Below are positions 51,430-64,000 of a DNA stretch of 64,000 bases, one piece after another. The DNA comes from Rotaria sp. Silwood1 (Eukaryota; Rotifera; Eurotatoria; Philodinida; Philodinidae). The stretch spans positions 1,859,098 to 1,923,097 of the forward strand of contig CAJNOP010000026.1 of the NCBI GenBank assembly GCA_905250075.1, written 5' to 3'. Both the position numbers and the translations under genes were made by a program. The notes under the pieces were generated by a model, which saw nothing but the letters and a program-made list of their open reading frames with translations, had not been told where the DNA came from and did no database searches. How positions within the stretch are numbered: the first letter of the stretch is position 1; each line of letters opens with the position of its first letter.

Positions 51430-52750
51430 TCTATTGATCGATTCATATTTGCTGTAATCTTGTTTAGGCTAATATTTGCTTTTTTTTTTCATTTGTTTTT
51501 TTGTTGGTCTCTATTGTGATGGTCTATTCATGGATAACTTATTGTGTGCTTGCTTTATTTATTTTCATGGTTGAATCGACAGTTCAGAATAAGATAAAAT
51601 CTGGTGAATTTATGTGGTCTTTCTCGTTGTGTTTCTATTCTGGTCTGATAATCAAGTAGTTCTGTTCTAAAACATTTCCTTCTTTATTCATTTGTTATAT
51701 AGTTAGTTTCAACCGAAATATTATGTCATACATATCTATACATGCTTTTTTATGATATAAGGTGAATGTTTGACAATTAATCAAGAGAAAAAAAAAACCT
51801 ACAAATCATTTCTTTTCATTTAAGTGGTCTAGTGTTTGCTTTTTGTTTAAGTAATTAAATGAAGTTTCAACAGCAAAATAAAATCTAATGTTTAAAGAGA
51901 ATTGCTTTTATTATAAATATACATCGAAATAGTCATTCAAATCATACAATATATATATGTATCGAATTCTTCCGAAAACATTTAGCTTGGCCCAGAAAAT
52001 AGATATAAGTGAAAAAAAACCACTTAATTTAACAATGATATCAGCACATAATTGAGACTCTTTATGTGGATAAAACAGACGATAGTTTACATAATATCAT
52101 TACAATCTATTTGAGTTTGTGAAATTTTTGATTTGAGATATGATTATGAGTGCTAGGATAGATATGAATCTTGAGCTGGATTCCAGTGAAAAAGGACACG
52201 CATGCGCAGCTACATTTCAACCCTTTCTTTTCGAGTCCGCTATCTGTGGAATGGTCTCGTCTCTCGTTCCATTTTCTTAATCAAACATTGGATTTTAACG
52301 ACGCTTTGAAGCTATTTTCATTCGATTAGTAAAACTTAATTATAAATTCTACTCAAATTTAATTTCCGGGAATCTTTTCATAAAACCTTCAAAAAGAGAT
52401 TTTCTATGTGTTTCAGTGACTTTCTAGCTAGATCAACGTTGCATTTGTTAAGAAATTAGGAAACTTCTCATTGTATACCTCTATTGCCTATTCAACATGA
52501 CTCATTTCAATCTAGCTATTTTCCAAACACGCAAATATCACTGTGCAGTTGAATCACATGTAGCCCTGCAGAAGAAAAAATCCAGGTGTGATTGTACAAG
52601 CCTACGTTGTACGACGTTGAAGAAAGAGAAAACGACATGCATTTTTATAGAGAAAATGACTCCAGCAATCATTACACCTGTGTACTTAACTAGCTCAAGA
52701 ATGCATATAACCATAGATACTGTTGATTACAAACATATTGGAAATGGTGA
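51430..52750. other. Intergenic, nothing recognised
   Basis: 3' region of DNAJB11, then AT-rich sequence. From about 52180 the G+C content rises. The ORF at 52497-52778 has no recognisable domain, though it runs up to the zinc-finger remnant that follows. Confidence 0.45.
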
Positions 52751-53197
52751 AAATATGTTTGCGAGGCCTGCATTTTGAAGTGGCTCCAGGTGAATAAGAG
52801 TTGCCCATATGGATGTAGACGGTATGCGGATAAACGTTGTCTACCGTAGATACGATGTCTTTTATCTAAAATCTGGAGTCGATGTCAAAGTATGCAATAC
52901 GGTTGTCATGCTGCGCTTTCGTATGACACATTAGAGGCGTATCAAACAAACCAATGGGCATATCCCTCTACTCGGTGCCCGCATTGTGAGAGCCTTATGC
53001 TAGTGAGCGCAATGGAGGCTCATGAGAAAGAATATGGCCAAAAACTTGGGAACTGCCCCGAATGCAATCGTTCCATTCCATGGTATTTGATGCAAAAACA
53101 TCAATTATCTTGTGTTCTAGTAAATTTGCAACATTACTTGCAAACCATAAATCAATTGCAGAACTTAGCACAAGCCTTCCTACACATTTCAACCTGA
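52751..53197 (+). pseudogene. RING/TRAF-type zinc-finger gene remnant (RNF41-like layout)
   Basis: One frame reads the second half of a RING finger (YVCEACILKWLQVNKSCPYG), a linker, then TRAF-type zinc-finger sequence. That sequence includes CQSMQYGCHAALSYDTLEAY, RCPHCESLMLVSAMEAHEKE, GNCPECNRSIPWYLMQKHQL and a final SC. The order RING, linker, TRAF-type zinc finger is that of RNF41/NRDP1-like ubiquitin ligases. The frame opens only after a stop at 52748, so the first RING half is missing or displaced. A TAG at 52847 interrupts the linker. It is therefore probably a broken copy, unless an unseen intron removes that part. Codons are GC-richer (GAG, GCG, CCC, TGC) than in every other gene here. 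Confidence 0.6.
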
Positions 53198-53316
53198 CGT
53201 TACAATACAAAATATTGAAATTCTATTAGCAGAGTTTTTTGCCGTTACTCTAGAAGAGCGAGATATTCAGAAATGATATTGTGATTTAGTTTGGTGACAT
53301 CATTTTTCTTCTCTAG

Positions 53317-53792
53317 GTTATCTTATTCTCAATAATCCGTTTGATGCTCTACACTTTTTTCTTATTGTTTGGCTCACGAGTCTGGGTTCTATTTTGGGCC
53401 TTCTGATTGGAGAAATTCTCATCGTCATCGCGTATTGCTCTCAGAACATATGCACCGGTTTTCTCTTCATTATGCTTTTCACTGGAATTTTACATTCTTG
53501 CATATCATGGTTTCTTAACTTGGTCGATGACACTTTCATTATGATATTCTCCACCATTCTCGTTCTAAAAGTTGGCTTTTTAGTTATTTACGTCAATGTT
53601 GATCTATTGAACAAGAGAAACAAACTAGGGCATATCTTGTTGGCGTACGTCGGAATCATTTTTCTGTGGAAACTTTCCTTGTTGCTTGTCCCATTTTATT
53701 TTTGTTGGATTCCTGCTTTTGTAACTTCAACCTTCGTTTCTGGCATAAGCATTTTCCTCGCTTTAATTGCTGGATACGCTTCCTCTCTCTAA
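53317..53792 (+). CDS. Multi-membrane-span ORF, possible downstream exon of the zinc-finger gene
   Basis: Open from an acceptor (TTCTTCTCTAG) at 53316 to a TAA at 53790-53792, about 158 codons. It contains four to five hydrophobic spans, for example FFLIVWLTSLGSILGLLIGE, FLFIMLFTGILHSCISWFL and IFLWKLSLLLVPFYFCWIPA. There is no Met at the acceptor, so it needs an upstream exon, and the zinc-finger remnant 120 bp upstream is the obvious candidate. Its G+C content and codon use match that remnant. A possible last exon (DEQQRTSEVITSSFNPNQDS, 54307-54398) follows after another acceptor. I do not know a family with this layout. Pseudogene status is likely if it belongs with the damaged upstream part. 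Confidence 0.45.
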
Positions 53793-55330
53793 CTACCAGT
53801 TTAGACATGATCACCGACACACTGCCAAAAGTTTTCTTTGTAATCATGAATTTCATACCCATATCAACAGTTATTTAATCGAAATAAAAGAAACACGATT
53901 GACTGGTTTGCTTTGTCATTTGGTGTCACCACAGATTTCTGTTTAGCTTTCGGTAAAAATTCGAAGGACAGTAGAGAGATTCTCGATTGACTTGAGCAGA
54001 AACTTATTAGAAAACTATTTTTGATCCATCGTTAGTTCATAATTCTAGAAACTAAAAATTCCGTTTAAGGTATAGCAAGTGTGTCTTGTTATGCTAGTGA
54101 AAGGTAGAAGTACGACCACACATTCACTTGCATTCTGTGTATGTATGAAACAAAACTTCTTATTGTAGATAACTAAAGTCCTAGTTGTTATTTTGAAGTG
54201 CACTAGAGCGAGCAGAATCAAACAGCTAGTTAAATCTTAGTCTCGTTTAGTTATCAGGATGGTTTACTTTGAAGCAATCACTAATAATTAAATTTATAAC
54301 AATTTAGACGAGCAACAACGTACTTCAGAAGTCATCACGTCTTCTTTCAATCCGAATCAAGATTCAGACACAAACTCACCTGATACTCAACCCTAATGCA
54401 TTAGATATTGATTCTTTTCCAACATAGCATGAAATTGGATACTATCGTCAATTAGGTTCATAAAATTATTGATCTCTATCAGATCAAGTCTTTGTGATTG
54501 TACACAATAATTCTACAGCAAACTTCAAGTCATATCGTATTTCTTACTTTGAAAAAGAAAGGATAAAATTTTTATAACGACCCAATAATCTAGTGAATGA
54601 TATATAAAACTTTAGTCATCTGCACCTTATCTAATAAAGACTGAATAATCTTACCTCTTGATGAATTCAGATGTCGCCGAGTAAATAAATCGATAGAGAA
54701 ATGATAATGCTTACTACAAGTATCATAACTATAAATCCAGCATTAATCTTGCAAATACATGTTATATATTGGAACGAACTCTAATTAATAAAAGGTAACG
54801 TTATTATAGATTGAGTTAAGAAGTAAACCATGGTATATTCCAGTTTCAAAACTGTTAAATAGAAGCAGATTGTCCACAAGTGAGACCGTCAAAAATTCTC
54901 CTATACTATAAATGAATAAGAACATTTGAATTTGAAAGGAAATCAGACTTAATAAAAATAGTTGAACTACTAGTCTTACAAGAAAAACCTCCAAGTGATT
55001 AATTACTTTTGAATCTCAAGAATACGTCATTTGTACCATATTTTTTAATATAATACTGTGATCCCTCTAAAAAAAACATTAAACAAACCGATTTCTGACT
55101 TTCAATTCGAAATGCTGCATATCACTAGGTTTCTTTTGTAAAAGTTTCATTCATTTTCGTTATTCCTATCCTAAGTTTATGTTGTTCATATACAGAGTGA
55201 ATCATAAATAGCACTGTATAATGAATTGAAATATTGTCACTTCGATTCATTCTCAAGTTTTTTTTTCATACAAATAATAGAAATAAATATCACAATTAAT
55301 TTATATATTTATTTTACTTATATTCAAGAA
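53793..55330. other. Gene-free stretch
   Basis: Apart from the possible exon at 54307-54398, no supported coding sequence. A sequence like a mariner end (ATACAGAGTGAATCATAAAT) occurs at about 55190 without a clear partner. Confidence 0.4.
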
Positions 55331-55334
55331 AAGA

Positions 55335-55705
55335 AATACATATGATGCATTTCATAGACAATTTTCAGCTTTCATCAAAGAGAATAATAAGAAATCAAAA
55401 CGAATTATATCGATACATACCGAAACAAATTTTCAAAACTAATCGTTTGTTTAAATGATGAAATTCGTACTCCATAGGTAAAACATATGATTACTATTCA
55501 TTGGACACTAACTTTCTTGCAAAAATCAGTGTTCCATATTTCAAATTTCGAAATATTGTAACCAGTAACTTTTAAACTAATGGTTCTAAAAAGTAGCTCT
55601 ATATGTATCGTTATAACATCACCCATGAAGTTTGTTTTGATTTCTTTTTATTGTGTTAGGTGAAAGCTGAAAATCATCTATGAGACACTATACATATATT
55701 TTTCT
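55335..55705. repeat. Inverted repeat, probable MITE core
   Basis: The left arm near 55337-55425 (CATAGACAATTTTCAGCTTTCA, AAGAAATCAAAAC, ATCGATACATA) is matched by the reverse complement of about 55600-55705 (CATAGATGATTTTCAGCTTTCA, AAGAAATCAAAAC, AACGATACATA), with indels. Outer boundaries and target duplication were not resolved. Confidence 0.55.
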
Positions 55706-56116
55706 CAGATAACAATAAGTAAAATTGCTTTCATAATACTAAGACAAATACTTGATAGTAATGTTTGCTTACTTTATCTGTAGAAGAAAACTCCGTTGAG
55801 TAGACTTCTATTGCTATCCAAAAAAGTCAACCCATTTGATTGGTCGACGCGAAGATATCTCATTCTGTTATCATAGTGCTATCTGTATATCGCTTATTCG
55901 ATGTTCTTATTCTACAATAGGAACAACGAAAAGATCTAAAACTTTCATAGTAAACTATTTTTACAAAGCTCTTCTTCTGTTTCAAATCGAAATTTGAAAC
56001 TCATTTTTCTTAGCGTTTCTCAGAAAGGTCATGGTGTTATTTTAAAAAATACCATAGAAATGCAGCATTTCCATCAATAATAAGCTAAAAGTTTGTACTC
56101 GTTTCAGGGTATTCGT

Positions 56117-56834
56117 TAGAGATGCATCAATTCCTAAGACATGATTCTTTTTCTTTGTTAAGAATATAGTTCCCGTAGGTTGTTTATATCAACTATGATA
56201 AGTTCTTTTTCCTCTATCCTAAGCTATAGTCGAAATTCTTGAAATTTAAACTTAAAAGTTTTCAGAATTCGTCAAAACCTCGCATCTTTTAGTTTTGTTT
56301 TGACCGATTTCAGCTAATTAATTTCGAGACCCGTGTTTTTTCATTAGATAAACCCTAAAAATAGCTTTGGAAAAGTGTTCAAAACTGATTATTACTGGTA
56401 TGAACAACTGCTAGGAGTTCAGTGATTTTCAATACTGAGCATGTGTTTTTATAAATAGAGATAAACCGATTCTTCGAATCGCTAATTCGAGTTTAGAAAA
56501 TTTTTAGTAATGAGAATTATCGGACTCCTAGCTGTTCTCTTCATGTTACTTATGATCAGTTTTGAACGCCATTTCTGAAGCTATTCTTAGGTTTTGTCCA
56601 ATGAAAAACATCGGTCTAATAATTAGTTAAATCGGTCCAAAAATAACTAAAAAATGCAAATTTTCAACCAACTCTGACATCTTTGTTTTGTATTTCAAGC
56701 ATTTTAACTATGATTTCGGATGGAGAAAAAAAACTGATTATCGTTGATATAATCAGTCTACAGAAACTGCATTCTTATTAAGGAAAAAAAAATGTCATAT
56801 TTGATCTTATATTCTACGAATTGATGCATCCCTA
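56117..56834. mobile_element. hAT-type MITE, 718 bp, with 8-bp target duplication
   Basis: The termini are TAGAGATGCATCAATT (left) and, reverse-complemented, TAGGGATGCATCAATT (right), a common hAT end type. The 8-bp flanks are GTATTCGT (56109-56116) and GTATTCAT (56835-56842), one mismatch, fitting the hAT duplication length. Arms extend about 330 bp with many differences, including TTTTGACCGATTT against TTTGGACCGATTT and GTTCAAAACTGAT on both. It is an old foldback copy with no coding capacity. Confidence 0.85.
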
Positions 56835-58929
56835 GTATTCATAGCTCATTAAAATCTACATGATGCATATTGTCTCAACTCAAATGTGGTGAACCAGCTG
56901 GTGGACTTTCTTCTTTCATAGAGTATTAGAGACTTTAAAGAATTGATGTCATAGAACTAACTAAAAGAATTTTATTGATAGCTTTCATATATATATATTT
57001 TTTTGCCTCAATTTCTCTACGATAATAGCTAATTGTAGATTACAAAAGCTTTCGGCAAGACAATACAATTCAAACTCTTATAATATTCTAAGCAAAATTT
57101 TCTTCTTTCTTCCGCATGGTCTAGTTTAATCTATATCACTGGAATAAATAAATACTATTACTATGTTGTATTTATTTTCAATAACGATGAATTAGTTAAT
57201 CGATGACAATTTTTCGTTATTGTCTTTTCGGAAATGGCATTTCTTTTTCTTTTTCTTTTTTGAAATATTTCTATGATAGATATTTCATGAATATATATAC
57301 GATAAGAAACAAATGTAAATGAAATCAATGATTTTTTCTTAAATGAAAAGCCCACTTGACAGTCTGTCTTATGTGAAATAGAGCGACAGACGTGACATGA
57401 GTTTATTAGAGAATAAAGAAAAGCAAATGTAATAGAAAAAAACGACCATAAAAGGTCGATACACATTAAATTTATTACGAACAAGAAAAAGAAAAAAAAA
57501 TCATATATATATATATTTAAATACTTGTCGAGGAAATGATCAAAATGATCATGTGTAGAAATTTAATGGATTCACATCACATGTATACGAATGGGAGACA
57601 AAATGTCTTAATCGTAATTACTGCAATTAAGGATAAATAAACCCGTTTTTAGCTAAACGAAATGATTGTTTAGTTATCAAAAAAATTATTAATAACTTAA
57701 TAAGCTAACATACATAATTTTATTATTGAATAAATGCAATCATGTTATTTGATGTTTATTATTATAAAAGCCTATATCTATAATAGAGAAGAACATAGAA
57801 ATAATTAAATAGTAGTAGTTCAATGATGATATTTTATGTCAATAATTTTTTTTCATCAATTAACTTTGCTATATCTAATGAAAACTTATTTATTTTTTAC
57901 AATATTTTTTTGTATAAATACAAATTATTTCGACATGAATGATTTGCAATATTTCATTAGCAACTATCGAATTGTTTTTAGAGAAAATACTATTCAATCG
58001 TGATACATACTTGAAAATGAATATTAGTTGTCTCAAGAGAACAGAATTATATAACTAGAAATAATCAAAAATATTTCTTCTTTGGATTAATAAATAAATA
58101 GTATTTCTGCTGTGCTTCTTTTTTTTTTACCAAATACCTATTCCTATTTCTAACAATCTCATTAATGAAAATTTTTTGTATGTTATTAATTTATTCACAA
58201 TAAAATACAAAATCTTTTACTATTCATTTCATTCTTTTATTTCTTGAAATATTATTTACATCAAATTTACTTTTCTTGATTAAACATAGCAACACTTAAC
58301 ATAATATATAAAAGTTGATATTCGTAGAAATAAAAATTCACAATTAACCAGAAATTACCCACTGTAGGTATTTAATTCTTGATATAACATTATTGAAAGA
58401 ATTCTAAAGAGAATCTCACTTTTTTTTCACGATACTTAAATGAAGAAAATAGAAACAAATAATCCCTAATAGATTATAAATCTAATTCATATTTAAGAAA
58501 ATGTTATAATTTCTATTATTTATAATCAAATCTCAATATACATAAAAGCTAAAATCAAATTATTAGACTCTTAAAAAAAAACCTTGATCAATTATCTTAC
58601 ATAATCGAAAGCTTTTATAATAAAATCTATTAAATGTTATATATTTCTAACTTAACAAAACTCCTATTAGAATCATAATTTTAAGATATACAATTTTCTG
58701 TCTAATGTCCGATCAACATCTACTTCTTCTAATGATATAATTTAGCCTTATTAATTAATAGTTTTGTTCTTTATTATGATAATATATTGATTAATAATAT
58801 ATATTTATTTACTTTTTGATGCTTTTCAATCGAAACAGTTGATGTTTCACTTAAACCGTTTTCTTTATATTTAAAAAAAGTAAGCGAACAGACACAAGAA
58901 AAAAGAGCATGATATATTAATATTGTTTA
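56835..58929. other. AT-rich gene-free stretch
   Basis: Very AT-rich from about 57480 to 58900. The 107-codon minus-strand frame at 57161-57484 has no domain, no splice context and poor composition, so I do not call it a gene. Confidence 0.5.
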
Positions 58930-59840
58930 TTATTGTGGTTTATCTAGACCCATTAAACGTTGAATATAAGTTTCCCAAGTTGTTTCTGGTAAATTTATTT
59001 GTTTACAAATATGCGCATATTTTTCACGCGTTTCAATAACATATTTGACAGCTAATTCACCATTATCGATATATGCTTGCATGATTGGATCATCTTTCGA
59101 CGAAAGCTAATCGAAAAAGAAAGAAAATTGGAATTATCAAAGTTAACAAAAAAGAAACAACAATGAACAACTTTAAAATATTCTCCTTACATCTTCTAAT
59201 TCTGATCGTGCTTTAGATACAAATTGTTGGATAGCATCAAGATCAACAGGAAAATCTGTTTTTTGACTATGGTATAGAAAATAGAAAAGAATAGAAGCCG
59301 TTGATATAAGTCGATAAATTTCATTTGAAACTAAATAATTTAAAATAATGAAAGAAAAAAACAATCTAAAAATGAAAATACTTGTTGAATCTAAGCCTTT
59401 AGAATTTAAATCATGTTTAACAAGTTCAAAATTAACATTAAATAATTCTCCTAATTGAGTCGTTGGTGAAAAAGATCCATCCTATATAGACAAAGAAAAA
59501 AAAAATAGAAAATTCTATATCTAAATTGATAATAGTGCAATTATAATTTACATTATTTTGTTGTTGAAAAACTCCATTTATAAGTGAATAGGTTAGTGGT
59601 GTTTCAATAATTGATCTTAATTGAGCATCTTAATAATTTCATGACAAAGTAAAATAAATATTATTATATTTTACAATAAAAAAAATTAATGAAAAAAAAA
59701 AAAAACCTACCATTTGTTTCATTTGTAACAGAATCATTTGCTTTTTCCTAATCATAATAAATCATAATGATAAGAATGAATATAACTTTAATGTTATAAA
59801 GAAAAAAATATATATTGCTTACTGCTTCACTACTTGCCAT
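58930..59840 (-). CDS. Unrecognised 182-aa protein
   Basis: Six exons, 59823-59840, 59711-59747, 59552-59628, 59382-59481, 59191-59330 and 58930-59106, sum to 549 nt in frame. Every intron has GT..AG ends. The N-terminus is polar (MASSEAEKANDSVTNETNGD). A mixed globular part follows, including DGSFSPTTQLGELFNVNFEL and LISTASILFYFLYHSQ. The C-terminal helical region is DPIMQAYIDNGELAVKYVIE then TREKYAHICKQINLPETTWE, ending in YIQRLMGLDKPQ. There is no signal peptide or clear membrane span. The consistent splice phases and typical codon use make this a real, probably functional gene. I do not recognise a family. Confidence 0.8.
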
Positions 59841-61214
59841 AGTGTCAGTTCATAGGAATGACTAGCTTGTAGCAGATCGGTCGGTGATGACGACAGTGAA
59901 ATGAGACGTATCGTGCGAATTGGGGCTTTGCATTTTTTCTCCTTGCCCTTCGTTTCTTTTTTTTTCTTTGCTCGAGACTGCTTCTTTTTGCTCATTCATG
60001 TTTTCTCCTTCTTTTCCTCGCTTAGCGGATGAATAACAACCGACAATGTTAGAGTCTTAGTCTTCATCTTCATCATCAACAGAAAAAAAAAAAAAGGAAA
60101 TATTTCAAGTGATCCATTCTTATCTATTCTCTACATACACTCTACCAGTTGTACGCATTGACTGAGTAACTCGAGTTTTGTCAAAGCTGAGAAAGACGCG
60201 CGGGAATTCTTAATTGATGAGCAGTTTCTTCTTATTTTTTTGTAATCTAACTGCCTGTCTTTTTTTCCCATTTCATTTTTCATCATGTTCAAGTAGATTG
60301 CTTGTTATTGTTCTTATGCTTGAGAAGTAATGTCCTACTTTGACAAATATCTAAATCAATTATAGAGGATAATCATATGTAACGTGCAATGCAAAAGTTC
60401 AATTATTGAATGAATGTTATGTTTATTTTTGTTTTTGTTTTTTTTTGTTTATACGAAAAAAAAGAAGAAAAAAGACGGATATCAAGAGGGAACAAGTGAA
60501 ACTGTGCGGAACCAGCAAAAAAAGCACACACACGCACATATACACTGTTATTAAGAAAAGAAGCCAACATCAAAAATACAAGAACAATGTTTGTCTCATC
60601 GCTGTTTTTTTTTCAAACACATCTATACACATAAAAGATTGTTCGTGAATAATTTACTTTTACATTTCTATGTATATATGTGTTTCCATTCGTAGCCAAC
60701 AAATATATAGCAACAACATATATATATTTATATATATATATAAACGAGAGAAAAAAAAAACAATAGGTGTTTATATAAATATACGTTTATGTAAATCCTT
60801 TTCATAGATAGATCTTCCACTGAAAACCTGAATATATAAATGATGCAAAAAAAGAAAAACGAAAGAGAAAATTACCAGTGCAAATCAAAAAGAACGAAAA
60901 CAAAAGTTGACACCGACGAAAAACAGAAGAAAAAACATATTAATCCCAAATATAATATGCTTGTGTATGTCTATGTATATATATGTGTGTGTGCGTTTGT
61001 TACCCAGAAAAAAGAAGAAGACAAGTGTATTTTTTGTGATGAATAGTAAATAGTTTTAAAACAAAAAAACAAAAAAAAAAAGAGAGAGAGCAGAGTAAAA
61101 TGAACAAACAAAAATAGCATACATGCGCACAACAACGATGACAAACATAAAAACAAAACAAAAAAAGAAATTTATGTAATATATAATGATCAATCGATAC
61201 ACTCTTCGTTACAT
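59841..61214. other. Intergenic, low-complexity
   Basis: Between the calmodulin stop and the start of the 182-aa protein gene, both on the minus strand. It holds A-rich and (TA)n runs (about 60718-60742) and a (GT)-rich stretch (60963-61000), probably calmodulin 3' UTR. No supported ORF. Confidence 0.55.
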
Positions 61215-62624
<1,410 letters not shown>

Positions 62625-64000
62625 ATGGCTGAAGGTGGATATAATATTCAATCGCGCAATAATTATCCAGATCGAATGCAACAATCACAACAAAGTTGTT
62701 TTTTTTTTGTTCTTTAAAAAAACAATGTTTTTTTTGTTTTTTTGTTTTATTGAAAAGAATGATTTATCTTTTAGGCGCGTCAGCCGGTGAAGAAGAATTA
62801 GCAACTAAAACACTTCATATACAATCGAAACGTTTCTATTTGGATGTTAAACAAAATAGACGAGGTCGATTTATAAAAATTGCTGAAGTAACGAAAAGAA
62901 ATAAGAGATGAAATTTTTGCTTATTAAATCTTTCTTTTGTTTTTGAATTCATTATAGGTTAGTGCCGGCGGTCGAAAAAGTCGTATATTAATGTCAATGA
63001 ATGTTGCAAGTGAATTACGTGATCATTTAGATACATTTAATGAATATATTCGTACATTAGGTAATAGAAAAAAAATAAAATTTTTTCAAGGATTTGTTTT
63101 AAATCATTTTATATTTTAGGTGAACGAAATCTAAATAATCCACAATTGACAGAAGATGGTCGACTTCGTTCAGCACTTATAACACGTGATGATCGAAAAT
63201 ATTATCTTGATTTAAAAGAAAATGAACGTGGAAGATTTCTACGTGTATGTAACATTTTTATTATTGTGATTTTGCATTTATATTTTTGTGTATATTTATA
63301 TTTCAAATTGTATAGATTTCTATGGTTGGAATTAATACTCCACGTACACAAATTGCATTACCTGCACAAGGTGTAGAAGAATTACGAGATACATTAAATA
63401 GTTTACTTGAAGAATTCGGAAATGAAGATGATAAAGGTAGACAATTACGAAAGGGCGACATCTACAGCGAGAAGTTTTCTATTGTGTCTACTTATTTTTT
63501 TGAAAAAGTTGTTTATGAAAAAAATATTTTCAATGATAAAATACTCAAATGAAAATTTCTATTCTATGAAATAGTTTTATTGGATATTGAATATATCCAT
63601 ATACGACTAGATAGGAGATACCTTATAAATTAAACATTTGAAATAAAAAACAAAAAAAAGTGATTTCATCAAATAGTTTCATAATAGTAATGTATTTCGT
63701 AGATAAAGATGGAGCTAATAGTATTTTGTCTTTTTCTAATTTATTTATTAATCTAGTTTTGTATTATTTTTAGATAGTATTGAGTCACTACCAGCAATAG
63801 GTAAGTGAAACAAACAACAATTTAATATAGTTTCGTCACTCATTATATGATTATATATAAAACATAGAGGCAAACCAATTTTATTTTTTTGAGATACAAT
63901 CTACATTGAAGGCTTCATTTATCCAACCAAAAAAAATGCATGAAGACGACGAATGGAAAGATATTTTAATTAAGTGAAATTAATTGAGCTCTATTAATCT
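62625..64000 (+). CDS. PURA: Pur-alpha (purine-rich element binding protein), 5' part
   Basis: Exons seen: 62625-62697, 62775-62887, 62958-63060, 63120-63244, 63316-63436 and 63774-63800; the gene runs past the window end. ATG 62625 opens [23 protein letters not shown] repeat I has [39 protein letters not shown] and [23 protein letters not shown] repeat II has [20 protein letters not shown] then GRFLRISMVG, and [20 protein letters not shown]. Both repeats match human PURA ([46 protein letters not shown]) as I recall it. The third, dimerising PUR repeat is expected downstream of the window. Pur-alpha binds purine-rich single-stranded DNA and RNA and acts in transcription, replication and mRNA transport. 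Confidence 0.95.

Noticed and set aside
57161-57484. 107-codon minus-strand ORF
   Set aside because: Cys/Ser/Phe-rich chance frame in AT-rich DNA with no splice sites, no domain and no matching codon bias.

Overview
The window looks like nuclear DNA of a small, AT-rich, gene-dense invertebrate. The best guess is a bdelloid rotifer. The base composition is about 30% GC by eye. Introns are mostly 48-70 bp with GT..AG ends, and genes lie 0.4-2 kb apart. There is a B-box/coiled-coil protein of a type I associate with bdelloids, and two genes of fungal/bacterial type (a Gtt1-like glutathione transferase and an intronless TatD) sit among ordinary animal genes. The species assignment is inference; nothing in the sequence names it.

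Layout. 1-376: 3' end of an unknown gene. 2101-2726: small secreted acidic protein. About 2.7-11.9 kb: gene-poor and rich in inverted-repeat elements (TTAA-flanked, Tc1-like, a lone mariner-like end and a decayed SHGKG-type ORF). 11.96-13.34 kb: arylacetamide-deacetylase-like hydrolase. 14.8-15.3 kb: B-box/coiled-coil protein. 17.3-19.9 kb: two unrecognised minus-strand genes. 23.2-23.7 kb: profilin-4. 24.8-25.5 kb: basic nuclear protein with a repeated module. 26.9-27.7 kb: Gtt1-type GST. 28.2-36.8 kb: a 21-exon KDM7/PHF8-family histone demethylase. 37.3-38.1 kb: TatD-type nuclease. 39.06-40.91 kb: large Mutator-like foldback element with a perfect 9-bp target duplication. 41.8-44.6 kb: CCDC47. 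45.7-48.5 kb: coronin with two alternative last exons. 48.9-51.4 kb: DNAJB11. About 52.75-53.8 kb: GC-richer remnant of a RING/TRAF-type zinc-finger gene followed by a multi-membrane-span ORF. 55.3-56.8 kb: two more inverted-repeat elements, one a hAT-type MITE with an 8-bp duplication. 58.9-59.8 kb: unrecognised 182-aa protein. 61.2-61.9 kb: calmodulin. 62.6 kb to past the end: Pur-alpha.

Exon models were built by hand from splice sites and protein similarity. For KDM7, CCDC47, coronin, DNAJB11, profilin-4, calmodulin and GST the summed exon lengths are exact multiples of three and match family lengths, which is strong internal support.

The genes do not form a single pathway. CCDC47 and DNAJB11 both act at the ER. 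KDM7 and Pur-alpha are nuclear, and the basic protein is probably nuclear too. Coronin and profilin-4 are actin-related, and calmodulin is a calcium sensor. The most distinctive themes are the many non-autonomous inverted-repeat elements (at least three of them explain unusually long introns), candidate horizontally acquired enzymes, a coronin locus with duplicated coiled-coil terminal exons, and a related degenerate 10-bp repeat at two sites. I found no CRISPR array, rRNA, tRNA or intact autonomous transposon, and nothing that I can call a new multi-gene system.
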